From contig CAMBBY010000076.1 in assembly GCA_945863825.1 (NCBI GenBank), forward strand, positions 1-6,445: a DNA stretch of 6,445 nt, given 5' to 3'. The stretch comes from an uncultured Prevotella sp. (GTDB lineage Bacteria > Bacteroidota > Bacteroidia > Bacteroidales > Bacteroidaceae). The notes under the pieces are model-generated. The model did no database searches and had not been told where the DNA came from. It saw nothing but the letters and a program-made list of their open reading frames with translations. Both the position numbers and the translations under genes were made by a program. Positions 1 to 6,169 of the stretch are shown here, one piece after another. The stretch's first letter is position 1. The number at the start of each line of letters is the position of its first letter.

Positions 1-1547
1 GCATGCTCTTGCAGGAGTCTTCCTACTGGCTCTATATCGCCCTCTATTTCGTGTTCACGGGGGTGTTTATCTATGCGCTTATCCGCCTGCGCCGCTACTT
101 CGATGGACTCTTCCTTCTACCTAAGGACAATATGCACCTGGTGCAGGTGGGAGCACGTTTCCTCATTTCCCTGGCTCTGGTAGGTGCCTGCCTTTTCGGC
201 ATCCGTGGCAGAATGGGCTATAACCCTATCAAGGTGAGCCAGGCTTACTATTGCGAGGATTCCTTCCTCAACCAGCTCGGCATCAACCCGGCATTCAATC
301 TCCTTACTTCGGCGCTCGACGCTATGCGCAAGGAGAACAAGGAGTTGCATCTCATGCCATACGCTGAGTCTATTACGAATACCCGCCAGTGGCTGGGTAT
401 TACGGGAAAGGTGGATAGCACGAATATTCTGAAACGTGAGGTGGTGAACGATTCCCTGAAGATGAAGAAGAATCATCCTAATGTGGTGGTGATACTGATG
501 GAGTCGATGTCGGCAAACCTGCTGGGCACTTTCGGCAATCAGCAGCCGCTCACCCCAACGCTCGATTCGCTCTATCATCATTCTCTGGCGTTCACCCACT
601 TTTATAGTGCCGGCATCCATACCAACCATGGCATGACGGCTACGCTCTACAGTTTCCCAGCCCTTATGTTCCGCAACCTGATGAAGGGAACGGTAACTCC
701 GCGCCGCAAGGGTATCGCCACGGTGTTGAAGCAGTATGGCTACGAGAACATGTTTTTCATGACTCACGAGGCACAGTATGACAATATGAAGGCTTTCTTC
801 CAGACCAATGGCTACGATGACATCTTCTCTCAGGAGAACTATCCTAAGAGCGAGGTGGTGAACAGCTTTGGTGTGAGCGACCATTTCGAGATGGGCTATG
901 CCCTCAACACCATCAACCAGAAGGCGAAGACGGGCAAGCCTTTCATGGCTACCATCCTCACCGTGAGCAATCATCCGCCATATATCATTCCTGATTTCTT
1001 CAAGCCGAAGACCAAGGAGAAGGAAACGCAGATAGTGGAGTATGCCGACTGGGCGATAGGCGATTTCCTGAAGAAGGCAAGCCGGGAGCCTTGGTATAAG
1101 AACACGATATTCGTGATTCTGGCAGACCATGGCAAGCTGGTGGGTAAGAGCGAGGGCGAGTTGCCGCAGTCGTACAACCACATTCCGCTCATCATCTTCG
1201 GTCCTGGTGTTCCGCAGCAACAGTATGCCGGTTTGGGTATGCAGGTAGATGTAATGCCTACGCTTTTCGGCTTGATGAATCTGAATTATGAGTACGAGGG
1301 CTTCGGTGTGGATCTGCTGAAGCAGCAGCGCCCGATGGTGTTCTATTCGGCAGACAACCAGATTGTAGCAAGAGACCATCAGCGTTGCTTCGTCTATAAT
1401 CCGTCGATGAACCGCAGTTTCTGCTATGATGTGTTGCCGAATGGCAATCTGAAGGAAACCAAGCTGGAGTCTAAGTTCCAGGATTTGAAGAACTATGTCT
1501 TCTCGAATATCCAGGCAGCGGAGTATATTGAGCGACATCAGCAATAA
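1..1547 (+). CDS. LTA synthase/sulfatase-family membrane phospho-transferase, 3' part (5' end cut by window)
   Basis: This is an alkaline-phosphatase-superfamily enzyme of the LtaS/phosphoglycerol-transferase type, which in this family transfers phosphoglycerol or phosphoethanolamine-like groups to envelope glycans outside the cytoplasmic membrane. Residues count from the first visible ATG at base 3. Two hydrophobic segments (about 8-27 and 52-67) are followed by an extracytoplasmic catalytic domain from about 155. Visible motifs are VVVILMESMS with a metal-binding Glu (E167), HTNHG with a probable nucleophile Thr (T207), SNHPPY (H324), ILADHG (D375, H376) and NHIPLIIFGPG (H393). Family members usually have about five N-terminal membrane segments and 600 or more residues, so this 514-residue stretch very likely lacks its N-terminus and the ATG at 3 is probably internal. 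The frame is open to the left edge. The C-terminus is intact and is followed by a terminator hairpin. The family call is solid; the donor and acceptor cannot be read from the sequence. An overlapping long minus-strand frame is a shadow. Confidence 0.88.
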   Translation, partial: MLLQESSYWLYIALYFVFTGVFIYALIRLRRYFDGLFLLPKDNMHLVQVGARFLISLALVGACLFGIRGRMGYNPIKVSQAYYCEDSFLNQLGINPAFNLLTSALDAMRKENKELHLMPYAESITNTRQWLGITGKVDSTNILKREVVNDSLKMKKNHPNVVVILMESMSANLLGTFGNQQPLTPTLDSLYHHSLAFTHFYSAGIHTNHGMTATLYSFPALMFRNLMKGTVTPRRKGIATVLKQYGYENMFFMTHEAQYDNMKAFFQTNGYDDIFSQENYPKSEVVNSFGVSDHFEMGYALNTINQKAKTGKPFMATILTVSNHPPYIIPDFFKPKTKEKETQIVEYADWAIGDFLKKASREPWYKNTIFVILADHGKLVGKSEGELPQSYNHIPLIIFGPGVPQQQYAGLGMQVDVMPTLFGLMNLNYEYEGFGVDLLKQQRPMVFYSADNQIVARDHQRCFVYNPSMNRSFCYDVLPNGNLKETKLESKFQDLKNYVFSNIQAAEYIERHQQ

Positions 1548-1564
1548 AAAAACGATATTATCAG

Positions 1565-1616
1565 AAACAGTAATCCCCCACCACGCTTTGGCTGCGTGAT
1601 GGGGGATTAACTGTTT
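1565..1616. terminator. Long terminator hairpin after the sulfatase-family gene, probably bidirectional
   Basis: The core arms are 1571-1586 and 1594-1609, 16 pairs with one C/A mismatch, around a 7-base loop (TTTGGCT). Beyond a bulged A at 1610 the stem extends by six more pairs, AAACAG (1565-1570) with CTGTTT (1611-1616). A T-run (1622-1627) follows on the plus strand. On the minus strand the hairpin is followed by a seven-base T-run (complement of 1547-1553). It starts 18 bases after the stop codon, so it fits as the intrinsic terminator of the left gene, and it could also stop transcripts entering from the right. Confidence 0.82.
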
Positions 1617-1659
1617 ATATAGTTTTTCTATTCTTCAGGGACTTGAAGTTTATTCTCTG

Positions 1660-1667
1660 CAAAGTTA
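1660..1667 (-). promoter_or_regulatory. Candidate minus-strand Bacteroidetes -7 element (TAACTTTG)
   Basis: Read on the minus strand, these bases give TAACTTTG followed by CAGAG, an exact match to the TAnnTTTG -7 consensus of Bacteroidetes primary-sigma promoters. There is no good -33 TTTG at the usual 19-21 base spacing; the nearest (complement of 1680-1683) is only 12 bases away. The tandem palindrome at 1672-1706 covers the place where -33 should lie. Transcription would run left into the hairpin at 1616-1565, with no gene in between, so the target is unclear and chance is possible. Confidence 0.35.
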
Positions 1668-1671
1668 CAAA

Positions 1672-1706
1672 ATTATACCCAAAGGTATTATACCCTAGGG
1701 TATAAT
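1672..1706. repeat. Tandem palindromic repeat A (15-bp period, operator-like)
   Basis: Two direct copies of a 15-base unit, ATTATACCCAAAGGT (1672-1686) and ATTATACCCTAGGGT (1687-1701), differ at two positions and are followed by ATAAT. Each copy is also dyad-symmetric. The second half forms a perfect 20-base palindrome, ATTATACCCTAGGGTATAAT (1687-1706), and the first contains ATACC-CAAA-GGTAT (1675-1688). Two dyads at a regular spacing are typical of an operator bound by two dimers of a helix-turn-helix regulator. No regulator gene lies next to it in the window. The structure is directly visible; the operator function is inferred. Confidence 0.6.
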
Positions 1707-1761
1707 TTATGAAACTATATTTTTATCGGACGAAGAATCGCTGTTTCTGCAAAAAAATAGC

Positions 1762-1795
1762 TTTAAACAACATTGTTTTAAACAACCTTGTTTAA
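1762..1795. repeat. Tandem palindromic repeat B (15-bp period, overlaps ATPase promoter)
   Basis: The 15-base units TTTAAACAACATTGT (1762-1776) and TTTAAACAACCTTGT (1777-1791) differ at one position and are followed by TTAA. The second copy forms a perfect inverted repeat, TTAAACAA-CC-TTGTTTAA (1778-1795), and the first a shorter one, AAACAA-CA-TTGTTT (1765-1778). The second dyad covers the presumed -33 region of the plus-strand promoter, so a bound protein would block or modulate transcription of the ATPase gene. The arm sequence is unrelated to repeat A, but the period is the same. Confidence 0.6.
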
Positions 1796-1818
1796 TTTGT
1801 TTTTTTTTGCTATCTTTG
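1787..1818 (+). promoter_or_regulatory. Promoter of the AAA ATPase gene (Bacteroidetes type)
   Basis: TATCTTTG at 1811-1818 matches the -7 consensus TAnnTTTG exactly. CTTG at 1787-1790 is a weak -33 element (TTTG consensus) with a 20-base spacer, within the normal range. A second TTTG at 1796-1799 would be too close. The spacer contains nine consecutive T (1800-1808). Transcription should start near 1825, giving a leader of roughly 100 bases before the ATG at 1924. The -33 element lies inside tandem repeat B. Confidence 0.65.
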
Positions 1819-1838
1819 CAGAAGATTTGCTGCACTCG

Positions 1839-1864
1839 GCAATTTGAAAGCCAGCTTTCATTGC
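1839..1864 (+). other. Leader hairpin in the 5' UTR of the ATPase gene
   Basis: GCAAT (1839-1843) pairs with ATTGC (1860-1864) and GAAAG (1846-1850) with CTTTC (1855-1859), leaving a two-base TT bulge and a CCAG loop: ten pairs in all. It lies about 15 bases after the predicted transcription start and 60 bases before the start codon. It lacks a following T-run, so it is not an obvious terminator or attenuator. It may stabilise the transcript; no known riboswitch is recognised. Confidence 0.4.
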
Positions 1865-1923
1865 GCTCGTTTGCATTCTCTTTGCATAAGAAAAGCTGTA
1901 TAGTATAAAATAAGGTAGTAATT

Positions 1924-3078
1924 ATGAGAAAAAGTAAAGAAGCTCCGTTTGTGTTCGGTGTTCGTGTGGAGGGAGATTCCTTTACCGACCGTAGAGAGGA
2001 AACAGAACGCCTGAAGGCGAACTTTACGTATGGAGTGAATACGATATTGATTTCGCCTCGTCGTATGGGTAAGACTTCATTGGTGGATAAGGTGTGTTCG
2101 CTTGTAGAGAGCGAAGACATCAGGATAGCTCGTATAGATGCCTTTGGCTGTCGCTCTGAGAATGATTTTATCAATGCTTTTGCCACAGCTGTGGTTCGGG
2201 CTACTTCTTCAAAATGGGAAGAATGGATGGAGAATGCCAAGGTGTTCTTGAGCCGTTTCGTTCCGAAAATCAGTATCGGGCAAGATCCTTTGTCTGATTT
2301 TTCTTTGGCTTTGGAGTATAATGCAGGTAACAATACAACAGAAGAGGTTTTGAGACTTCCGGAAATGATAGCTCGGTCTAAAGGTTGTCATATCGTAGTC
2401 TGCATCGATGAATTTCAGCAGATAGGCGATTTCCCTGATTCATTGACCTTCCAGAAGAAGCTCCGTAGCGTATGGCAATTACAGAGCCATGTATCTTACT
2501 GCCTTTATGGAAGCAAGAAACACATGATGGAACAAATGTTCCAGAATGCCAGTTACCCATTTTATCGCTTTGGAGATTTCTTTTATCTGAACAAGATAAG
2601 CGAGAAAGACTGGGTGGAGTATATCTGTCAGCGTTTCGAATCTACCGGCAAGCATATCTCGGAAGAGTTGGCTCGTGAAATCTGTCAGGTAACAGACAGG
2701 TATTCTTCTTATGTACAGCAGTTGGCATGGTTTGTCTGGTTGCGAGTACAGGATGATTCTGTAGCTACAGAAGAGGACTTGAAATATGGAATAGACCGGT
2801 TGCTGGATGCTTGCGAGCCCTTGTTTATCCAGCAGACTGAAGACCTTTCTGCCTATCAGATGAATTTTCTGCATGCCATTATCAATGGAGTACATACAGG
2901 TTTCACGCAGACAGCGATATTGGAAACCTATCGCCTAGGTACTGCCGCCAATGTAACTCGTCTTAAGAAGTCCTTGATGGTGAAAGATCTGATTACGATT
3001 CCTGCTCCTAAGCATCTGGAAATGAGTGACCCCATCTTGGCGTTGTGGCTCAAGAGAAGAGTTTGGAAGGAATCATAA
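1924..3078 (+). CDS. AAA/ATPase_2-family P-loop ATPase with C-terminal winged helix
   Basis: This 384-residue cytoplasmic ATPase resembles the ATPase_2 (COG1672-like) group. Visible in order: an N-terminal motif FTDRREETERL (20-30); Walker A PRRMGKTS (45-52, K50 and T51); Walker B HIVVCIDEF (156-164, D162 and E163); a sensor-like strand CLYGSKKHMM (193-202); a helical lid region to about 300; a probable winged helix (about 312-357); and the typical ending DPILALWLKRR (369-379). Motifs and length are complete, so the enzyme should bind and hydrolyse ATP. There is no signal peptide or membrane segment. The ATG at 1924 is the first after an in-frame stop at 1906-1908, with AAGG eight bases upstream. 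The gene is monocistronic, between a regulated-looking promoter and a bidirectional terminator. These ATPases are abundant in Bacteroidetes, but their role is mostly unknown. A regulatory, DNA-binding or defence role is possible; none is shown here. Confidence 0.88.
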   Translation: MRKSKEAPFVFGVRVEGDSFTDRREETERLKANFTYGVNTILISPRRMGKTSLVDKVCSLVESEDIRIARIDAFGCRSENDFINAFATAVVRATSSKWEEWMENAKVFLSRFVPKISIGQDPLSDFSLALEYNAGNNTTEEVLRLPEMIARSKGCHIVVCIDEFQQIGDFPDSLTFQKKLRSVWQLQSHVSYCLYGSKKHMMEQMFQNASYPFYRFGDFFYLNKISEKDWVEYICQRFESTGKHISEELAREICQVTDRYSSYVQQLAWFVWLRVQDDSVATEEDLKYGIDRLLDACEPLFIQQTEDLSAYQMNFLHAIINGVHTGFTQTAILETYRLGTAANVTRLKKSLMVKDLITIPAPKHLEMSDPILALWLKRRVWKES

Positions 3079-3082
3079 AGAA

Positions 3083-3144
3083 AAAATCTCTTCAGCAAAA
3101 GTATATGAAAATCAAAGATATACTTGGGATGCTGAAGGGATTTT
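3083..3144. terminator. Bidirectional terminator between convergent genes
   Basis: The outer arms 3083-3097 and 3130-3144 pair over 15 bases with a single G-U pair; the core is CTTCAGCA with TGCTGAAG. After a small asymmetric internal loop an inner stem follows, AAGTATAT (3099-3106) with ATATACTT (3118-3125), closing an 11-base loop. The outer end has an A-run on the left and TTTT on the right, so each strand sees a stem followed by T residues. It begins four bases after the ATPase stop codon and ends eight bases before the glf stop codon, and so serves both converging transcripts. Confidence 0.85.
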
Positions 3145-3152
3145 ATGATGAA

Positions 3153-4316
3153 TTACTTGAACATAGCCAATGCTTTCTCTATGATTGGTGCCATGTCGTA
3201 ATACTTATATTCGGCAAGGCGACCACCAAAGATGACATCCTTTTCCTGATCAGCCAGGTTCTTATATTGAGCGTATAGTTCGGAATTCTCCTTATCATTT
3301 ACTGGATAATAAGGCTCCATTCCATCCTTCCATTCTGTAGAATATTCCTTGGAAATGATGGTCTTAGGACAATTGTAAACCTCTGCACCAAACATTTCAA
3401 AGTGCTTGTGCTCTATCACTCGGGTATATGGCACTTCGCGCTCTGTATAGTTAACTACGGCATTTCCCTGATAATTAGGACAGTCGATGGTTTCCTGCTC
3501 AAAACGGACGGTGCGATAGTTGAGCTTACCAAACTGATAGTTGTAGAACTCATCTATCTTGCCTGTGAAAACCAGCTTAGAGGCAAGTCCTTTCCAATAA
3601 TCTTTCAGCACCCCCTTGTTGCCGTTTGGGAGTTCTATCTCGTCTTTAAAGAAGTCAACTGATACCTTTGTATCTGCTCCCTCAAGTAAGCCATCGATGA
3701 GTTTGTTGTATCCCCCCATAGGGATTCCCTGATACTTGTCGTTGAAATAATTGTTGTCGAAGACGAGTCGTACTGGCAGGCGCTTGATGATGAAGGCAGG
3801 CAGGTCGGTACACTTACGCCCCCATTGCTTCTCGGTATAACCTTTGATGAGTCGCTCGTAGATATCTTTACCGATGAGTACCTGTGCCTGTTCCTCCAGA
3901 TTGCGCGGCTCGCTTACGCCGTCAGCCTTCATTTTGGCTACAGCTTCCGCCTTCTGTTCATCTATTTTGGCTTGTGCTTCTTCAGGAGTGGTAACGCCCC
4001 ACATCTGATAGAAGGTGTTCATATTGAAAGGCAGGTTGTAGAGCTTGCCTTTGTAGTTTGCCACAGGCGAGTTGGTGTAGCGGTTGAACTCAACGATGGC
4101 GTTGACGAAATCCCACACCTCCTTATTGGATGTATGGAAGATATGCGCACCATATTTATGCACATTGATGCCCTCAATATTCTCGCAATAGATATTTCCG
4201 CCCAGATGTGGTCGCTTATCTATTACCAGACAAGTTTTGCCTTGTTTATGGGCAAGGTGGGTGAATGTGGCTCCGAAGAGACCGGAACCAACGATGAGAT
4301 AATCATACTTCTTCAT
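3153..4316 (-). CDS. glf: UDP-galactopyranose mutase
   Basis: This FAD-dependent cytoplasmic enzyme interconverts UDP-galactopyranose and UDP-galactofuranose, the donor for galactofuranose in surface glycans. At 387 residues it has the normal length for the bacterial family. The N-terminus carries the FAD-binding Rossmann motif VGSGLFG (9-15) with LVIDKRPHLGGN (30-41), then HKYGAHIFHTSN (53-64). The mutase signature follows: GYTEKQWG (159-166, including the uridine-stacking Trp, W165), KRLPVR (178-183) with the probable substrate Arg R179, YFNDKYQGIPMGGY (190-203), PYTRVIEHKHFE (296-307) with R299, EPYYPVND (334-341), and GGRLAEYKYYDM (364-375) with R366 and Y372. All expected residues appear present, so it should be active. 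The ATG directly precedes the FAD motif. It is the last gene of the minus-strand operon, 13 bases after the preceding stop codon, and ends at a shared terminator. Its base composition is clearly richer in GC than the two glycosyltransferase genes upstream. Confidence 0.97.
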   Translation of the reverse strand: MKKYDYLIVGSGLFGATFTHLAHKQGKTCLVIDKRPHLGGNIYCENIEGINVHKYGAHIFHTSNKEVWDFVNAIVEFNRYTNSPVANYKGKLYNLPFNMNTFYQMWGVTTPEEAQAKIDEQKAEAVAKMKADGVSEPRNLEEQAQVLIGKDIYERLIKGYTEKQWGRKCTDLPAFIIKRLPVRLVFDNNYFNDKYQGIPMGGYNKLIDGLLEGADTKVSVDFFKDEIELPNGNKGVLKDYWKGLASKLVFTGKIDEFYNYQFGKLNYRTVRFEQETIDCPNYQGNAVVNYTEREVPYTRVIEHKHFEMFGAEVYNCPKTIISKEYSTEWKDGMEPYYPVNDKENSELYAQYKNLADQEKDVIFGGRLAEYKYYDMAPIIEKALAMFK

Positions 4317-4329
4317 ACTTGCTAATCAT

Positions 4330-5367
4330 TTAAATTTTTCTGAAAGGGTGCGTAATTGCATACCAATTTAACATACAGTTTAGCGAAAAGCGTGTATTGA
4401 ATATTTGCCAAATACGGAAATAGTATTTCTTCATATACTTATTTCTTATTCCATATTTCTTGCAATAATTCATTATTTCTGTGATGTTAGAATATTCTTC
4501 TTTTGATATGTATTGATGGTATCTTAGACTTTGCATAAAAAGAATAGCAGCCTCGTCAATATATCGAAGTTGATTGAGTTTGATAGCAGAAGTAATACTT
4601 TCTTGTTTTTGTGTGTCAAGATATTCAAACATCAATTTGAGTACTTTTATGATATGATTAAAATTCTTCTTCAGAGCGATAGCATTAGTACTATTGCCTT
4701 CTCTGCCTACGAGATAATTATATAAATATATGTCATATACTATGAGGTCTTTGATAGAACTTAATGGTATGAGGCAATATAATAAATCGGTATAACAGAT
4801 TCCTGTTGGAAGAACCAGATTAACTTTATGTAGAATACTGGTCTTGTAGGTCATGCTATGCATGTTGAATTCTACTTTTTTTGAGTAATCTGTAATCACA
4901 AAGTTTTTAGCCTCATACTGTTTTCCGTATTCAATTTTGGAAATAGGGAACTTTTTTGTTTTTTCTTTTCCGTTTTTATCGATTATTATTTCTGTTCTGA
5001 GAGTGACTACAAGATCAGCATCGCAAGTTTCCAGTTTCTCTATAAATGCATCCAAAGCATCAGATTCGAAGAAATCATCGGCATCGAGAATACGAAAATA
5101 TTTTCCGCGTGCAAGTGTCAATCCCTTATTTATACATGAACCATAATGCGCATTTTCTTTATCAACAACAATAATATTCTGTGGAAATTGTTGTTGGTAT
5201 TCGTGGGCAATAGCAGAAGTGTCGTCTTTGCTGCCATCATTGACAACAATGATTTCAATTTTGTCTAAGTGTTGTGCGGCAACAAGTTTTTTTAAGTTAT
5301 TGCCAATATATTCCTCCATGTTGTAGGATGGAATTATGATAGACAATAAAAGCGGAGATGTATTCAT
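4330..5367 (-). CDS. GT2-family glycosyltransferase
   Basis: This is a 345-residue inverting family-2 glycosyltransferase with a GT-A fold, acting at the cytoplasmic face on a growing surface glycan. The N-terminal domain shows SIIIPSYNMEEYI (9-21), the nucleotide-binding strand IIVVNDGSKDDT (39-50, D44), a GSCINKGLTLARGKY segment (76-90), and the metal-binding DxD region RILDADDFF (92-100; D95, D97, D98). The remainder (about 150-345) is helical and Lys/Tyr-rich, with no obvious transmembrane segment, ending in a basic patch that could contact the membrane. The segment NAHYGSCINKGL replaces the more common N-x-G-x-x-x-A-R-N of GT2 enzymes. It starts nine bases after the upstream glycosyltransferase stop and precedes glf by 13 bases, so it is co-transcribed with both. 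No Shine-Dalgarno is visible; the leader is A-rich. It is very AT-rich (14 of 60 bases are G or C at 4441-4500). Donor and acceptor are unknown; UDP-galactofuranose is one option given glf. Confidence 0.92.
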   Translation of the reverse strand: MNTSPLLLSIIIPSYNMEEYIGNNLKKLVAAQHLDKIEIIVVNDGSKDDTSAIAHEYQQQFPQNIIVVDKENAHYGSCINKGLTLARGKYFRILDADDFFESDALDAFIEKLETCDADLVVTLRTEIIIDKNGKEKTKKFPISKIEYGKQYEAKNFVITDYSKKVEFNMHSMTYKTSILHKVNLVLPTGICYTDLLYCLIPLSSIKDLIVYDIYLYNYLVGREGNSTNAIALKKNFNHIIKVLKLMFEYLDTQKQESITSAIKLNQLRYIDEAAILFMQSLRYHQYISKEEYSNITEIMNYCKKYGIRNKYMKKYYFRIWQIFNTRFSLNCMLNWYAITHPFRKI

Positions 5368-5376
5368 TATTTCTGT

Positions 5377-6165
5377 TTATTTTAAATCGTTGTTTTTTTT
5401 ATTTAATCCTTTCTTGCATCTTGTTCTTTTCATATCCTCAAAAAAGTGGCGTTTGTTCTCGTTACAAATGCTATCTCTTTCATGATAGAGATGATACTCA
5501 ATGGCTTGGAATTTTGCATATTTGCGTTTTAGACCAATGTTGAAAAGACGGTTGAAAAGATCGAAATCCTCATATCCATAACCTATTAATTCTTGGTCGA
5601 AGCCATTTACTTTGTGTAAATCTTCAAACCACATAGCCATATTAGCTCCTCTTCCATAAATGCGTCGCTTGTGGTATAGATTCTTTGTCCAAAAAGTAAG
5701 GAATGGTAGCCATAAGGCATTCTCTTTTCGTCTTACGCCTTTGGTGTAAAACGAGATGTTAATCTTCTTTTCTTTGATAAGTTTCAGGGTAAGTTTATCT
5801 TTTAAAGAAGCTCTACTGCCTATAACAAAATAACCCTTTTCAGCTAAGCGCTCATGGTCTGCAATAAAGTGACGCTCCATGATGATATCGCCATCTATGA
5901 AGACAATATACTCTCCATGAGCCATGCGGAGAGCATTGTTTCTTGACTCTGCCAGGCGAAATCCTTTATCCTCTTGCCATGCATGGAGAAGAGGACACGG
6001 GAATTTTGTGGCGAAGTCTTTTATGAGTTTTCTCGTACTTTCTTTAGAACCATCGTCTGCAATTATAACTTCGTCAGGAATACGTGTCTGAACTTTTACG
6101 CTCATAAGGCTTAAGCGTAAAGCCTCCGGGCGATTATACGTGGATATAATTAGTGAAATCTTCAT
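5377..6165 (-). CDS. GT2-family glycosyltransferase with galactosyltransferase-like C-terminal motif
   Basis: This 262-residue GT-A glycosyltransferase begins with SLIISTYNRPEALRLSL (4-20), then DEVIIADDGSKEST (31-44), the acceptor/donor-site segment DKGFRLAESRNNALR (66-80), and the DxD metal motif FIDGD (89-93; D91, D93). The C-terminal half has YGRGANMAMW (170-179), followed by NGFDQELIGYGYEDFDLFNRL (187-207) with E199 and D200, and two His in YHLYHER (224-230). The combination of a GT2 domain with G-x-G/ED-x-D-L-x-x-R-L matches the Glyco_transf_7C type seen in galactosyl- and N-acetylgalactosaminyl-transferases and chondroitin-type synthases. A hexosyl or N-acetylhexosaminyl donor is therefore plausible, but not proven. 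It follows the 89-residue gene by only four bases and precedes the next glycosyltransferase by nine, so translation is probably coupled. An A8 run near the 3' end (complement of 5393-5400) touches only the last few residues. The ATG is well placed directly before the first beta strand. Confidence 0.92.
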   Translation of the reverse strand: MKISLIISTYNRPEALRLSLMSVKVQTRIPDEVIIADDGSKESTRKLIKDFATKFPCPLLHAWQEDKGFRLAESRNNALRMAHGEYIVFIDGDIIMERHFIADHERLAEKGYFVIGSRASLKDKLTLKLIKEKKINISFYTKGVRRKENALWLPFLTFWTKNLYHKRRIYGRGANMAMWFEDLHKVNGFDQELIGYGYEDFDLFNRLFNIGLKRKYAKFQAIEYHLYHERDSICNENKRHFFEDMKRTRCKKGLNKKNNDLK

Positions 6166-6169
6166 CGTT

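Larger units (their letters stand above)
1548..1923. other. Signal-rich intergenic region without a convincing gene
   Basis: This 376-base stretch separates the sulfatase-family gene from the AAA ATPase. It is markedly AT-rich compared with the left gene. In order it holds a terminator hairpin, a minus-strand promoter-like element, a first tandem palindromic repeat, a second tandem palindromic repeat, a plus-strand promoter and a leader hairpin, each listed separately. The only plus-strand small frame noticed is 28 codons at 1709-1795, whose C-terminal half is encoded by the second repeat, so it is not called a gene. Confidence 0.7.

Noticed and set aside
117..1544. Long minus-strand open frame of 475 codons opposite the sulfatase-family gene
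   Set aside because: It lies entirely antisense to a clear enzyme gene, and its translation is rich in His, Arg and Leu with no domain, as expected of a mirror frame of GC-richer coding DNA.
1709..1795. 28-codon plus-strand frame (starting MKLYFYRTKN) between the two palindromic repeats
   Set aside because: Its C-terminal LNN repeat is just the translated 15-bp repeat B, it lacks a ribosome binding site, and it lies upstream of the best promoter. A leader peptide cannot be excluded, but nothing supports it.
1672..1795. Possible CRISPR array or replication iterons
   Set aside because: There are only two copies of each repeat, the 15-base period leaves no spacers, and there are no cas or replication-initiator genes nearby.
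1707..2333. Minus-strand frame of 208 codons overlapping the ATPase start
   Set aside because: It is antisense to the ATPase gene, runs through the promoter and repeats, and shows no recognisable motif.
3045..3278. 77-codon plus-strand frame across the terminator
   Set aside because: It overlaps the end of the ATPase gene, the terminator and the antisense end of glf; it has no family features.
3825..4325. 166-codon plus-strand frame opposite glf
   Set aside because: It is antisense to a textbook glf coding sequence, and the hydrophobic translation is a by-product of the opposite strand.
5393..5400. A8 run (minus strand) near the end of the 262-residue glycosyltransferase as a phase-variation switch
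   Set aside because: Slippage here would change only the last few residues after all catalytic motifs, so an on/off switch is unlikely.
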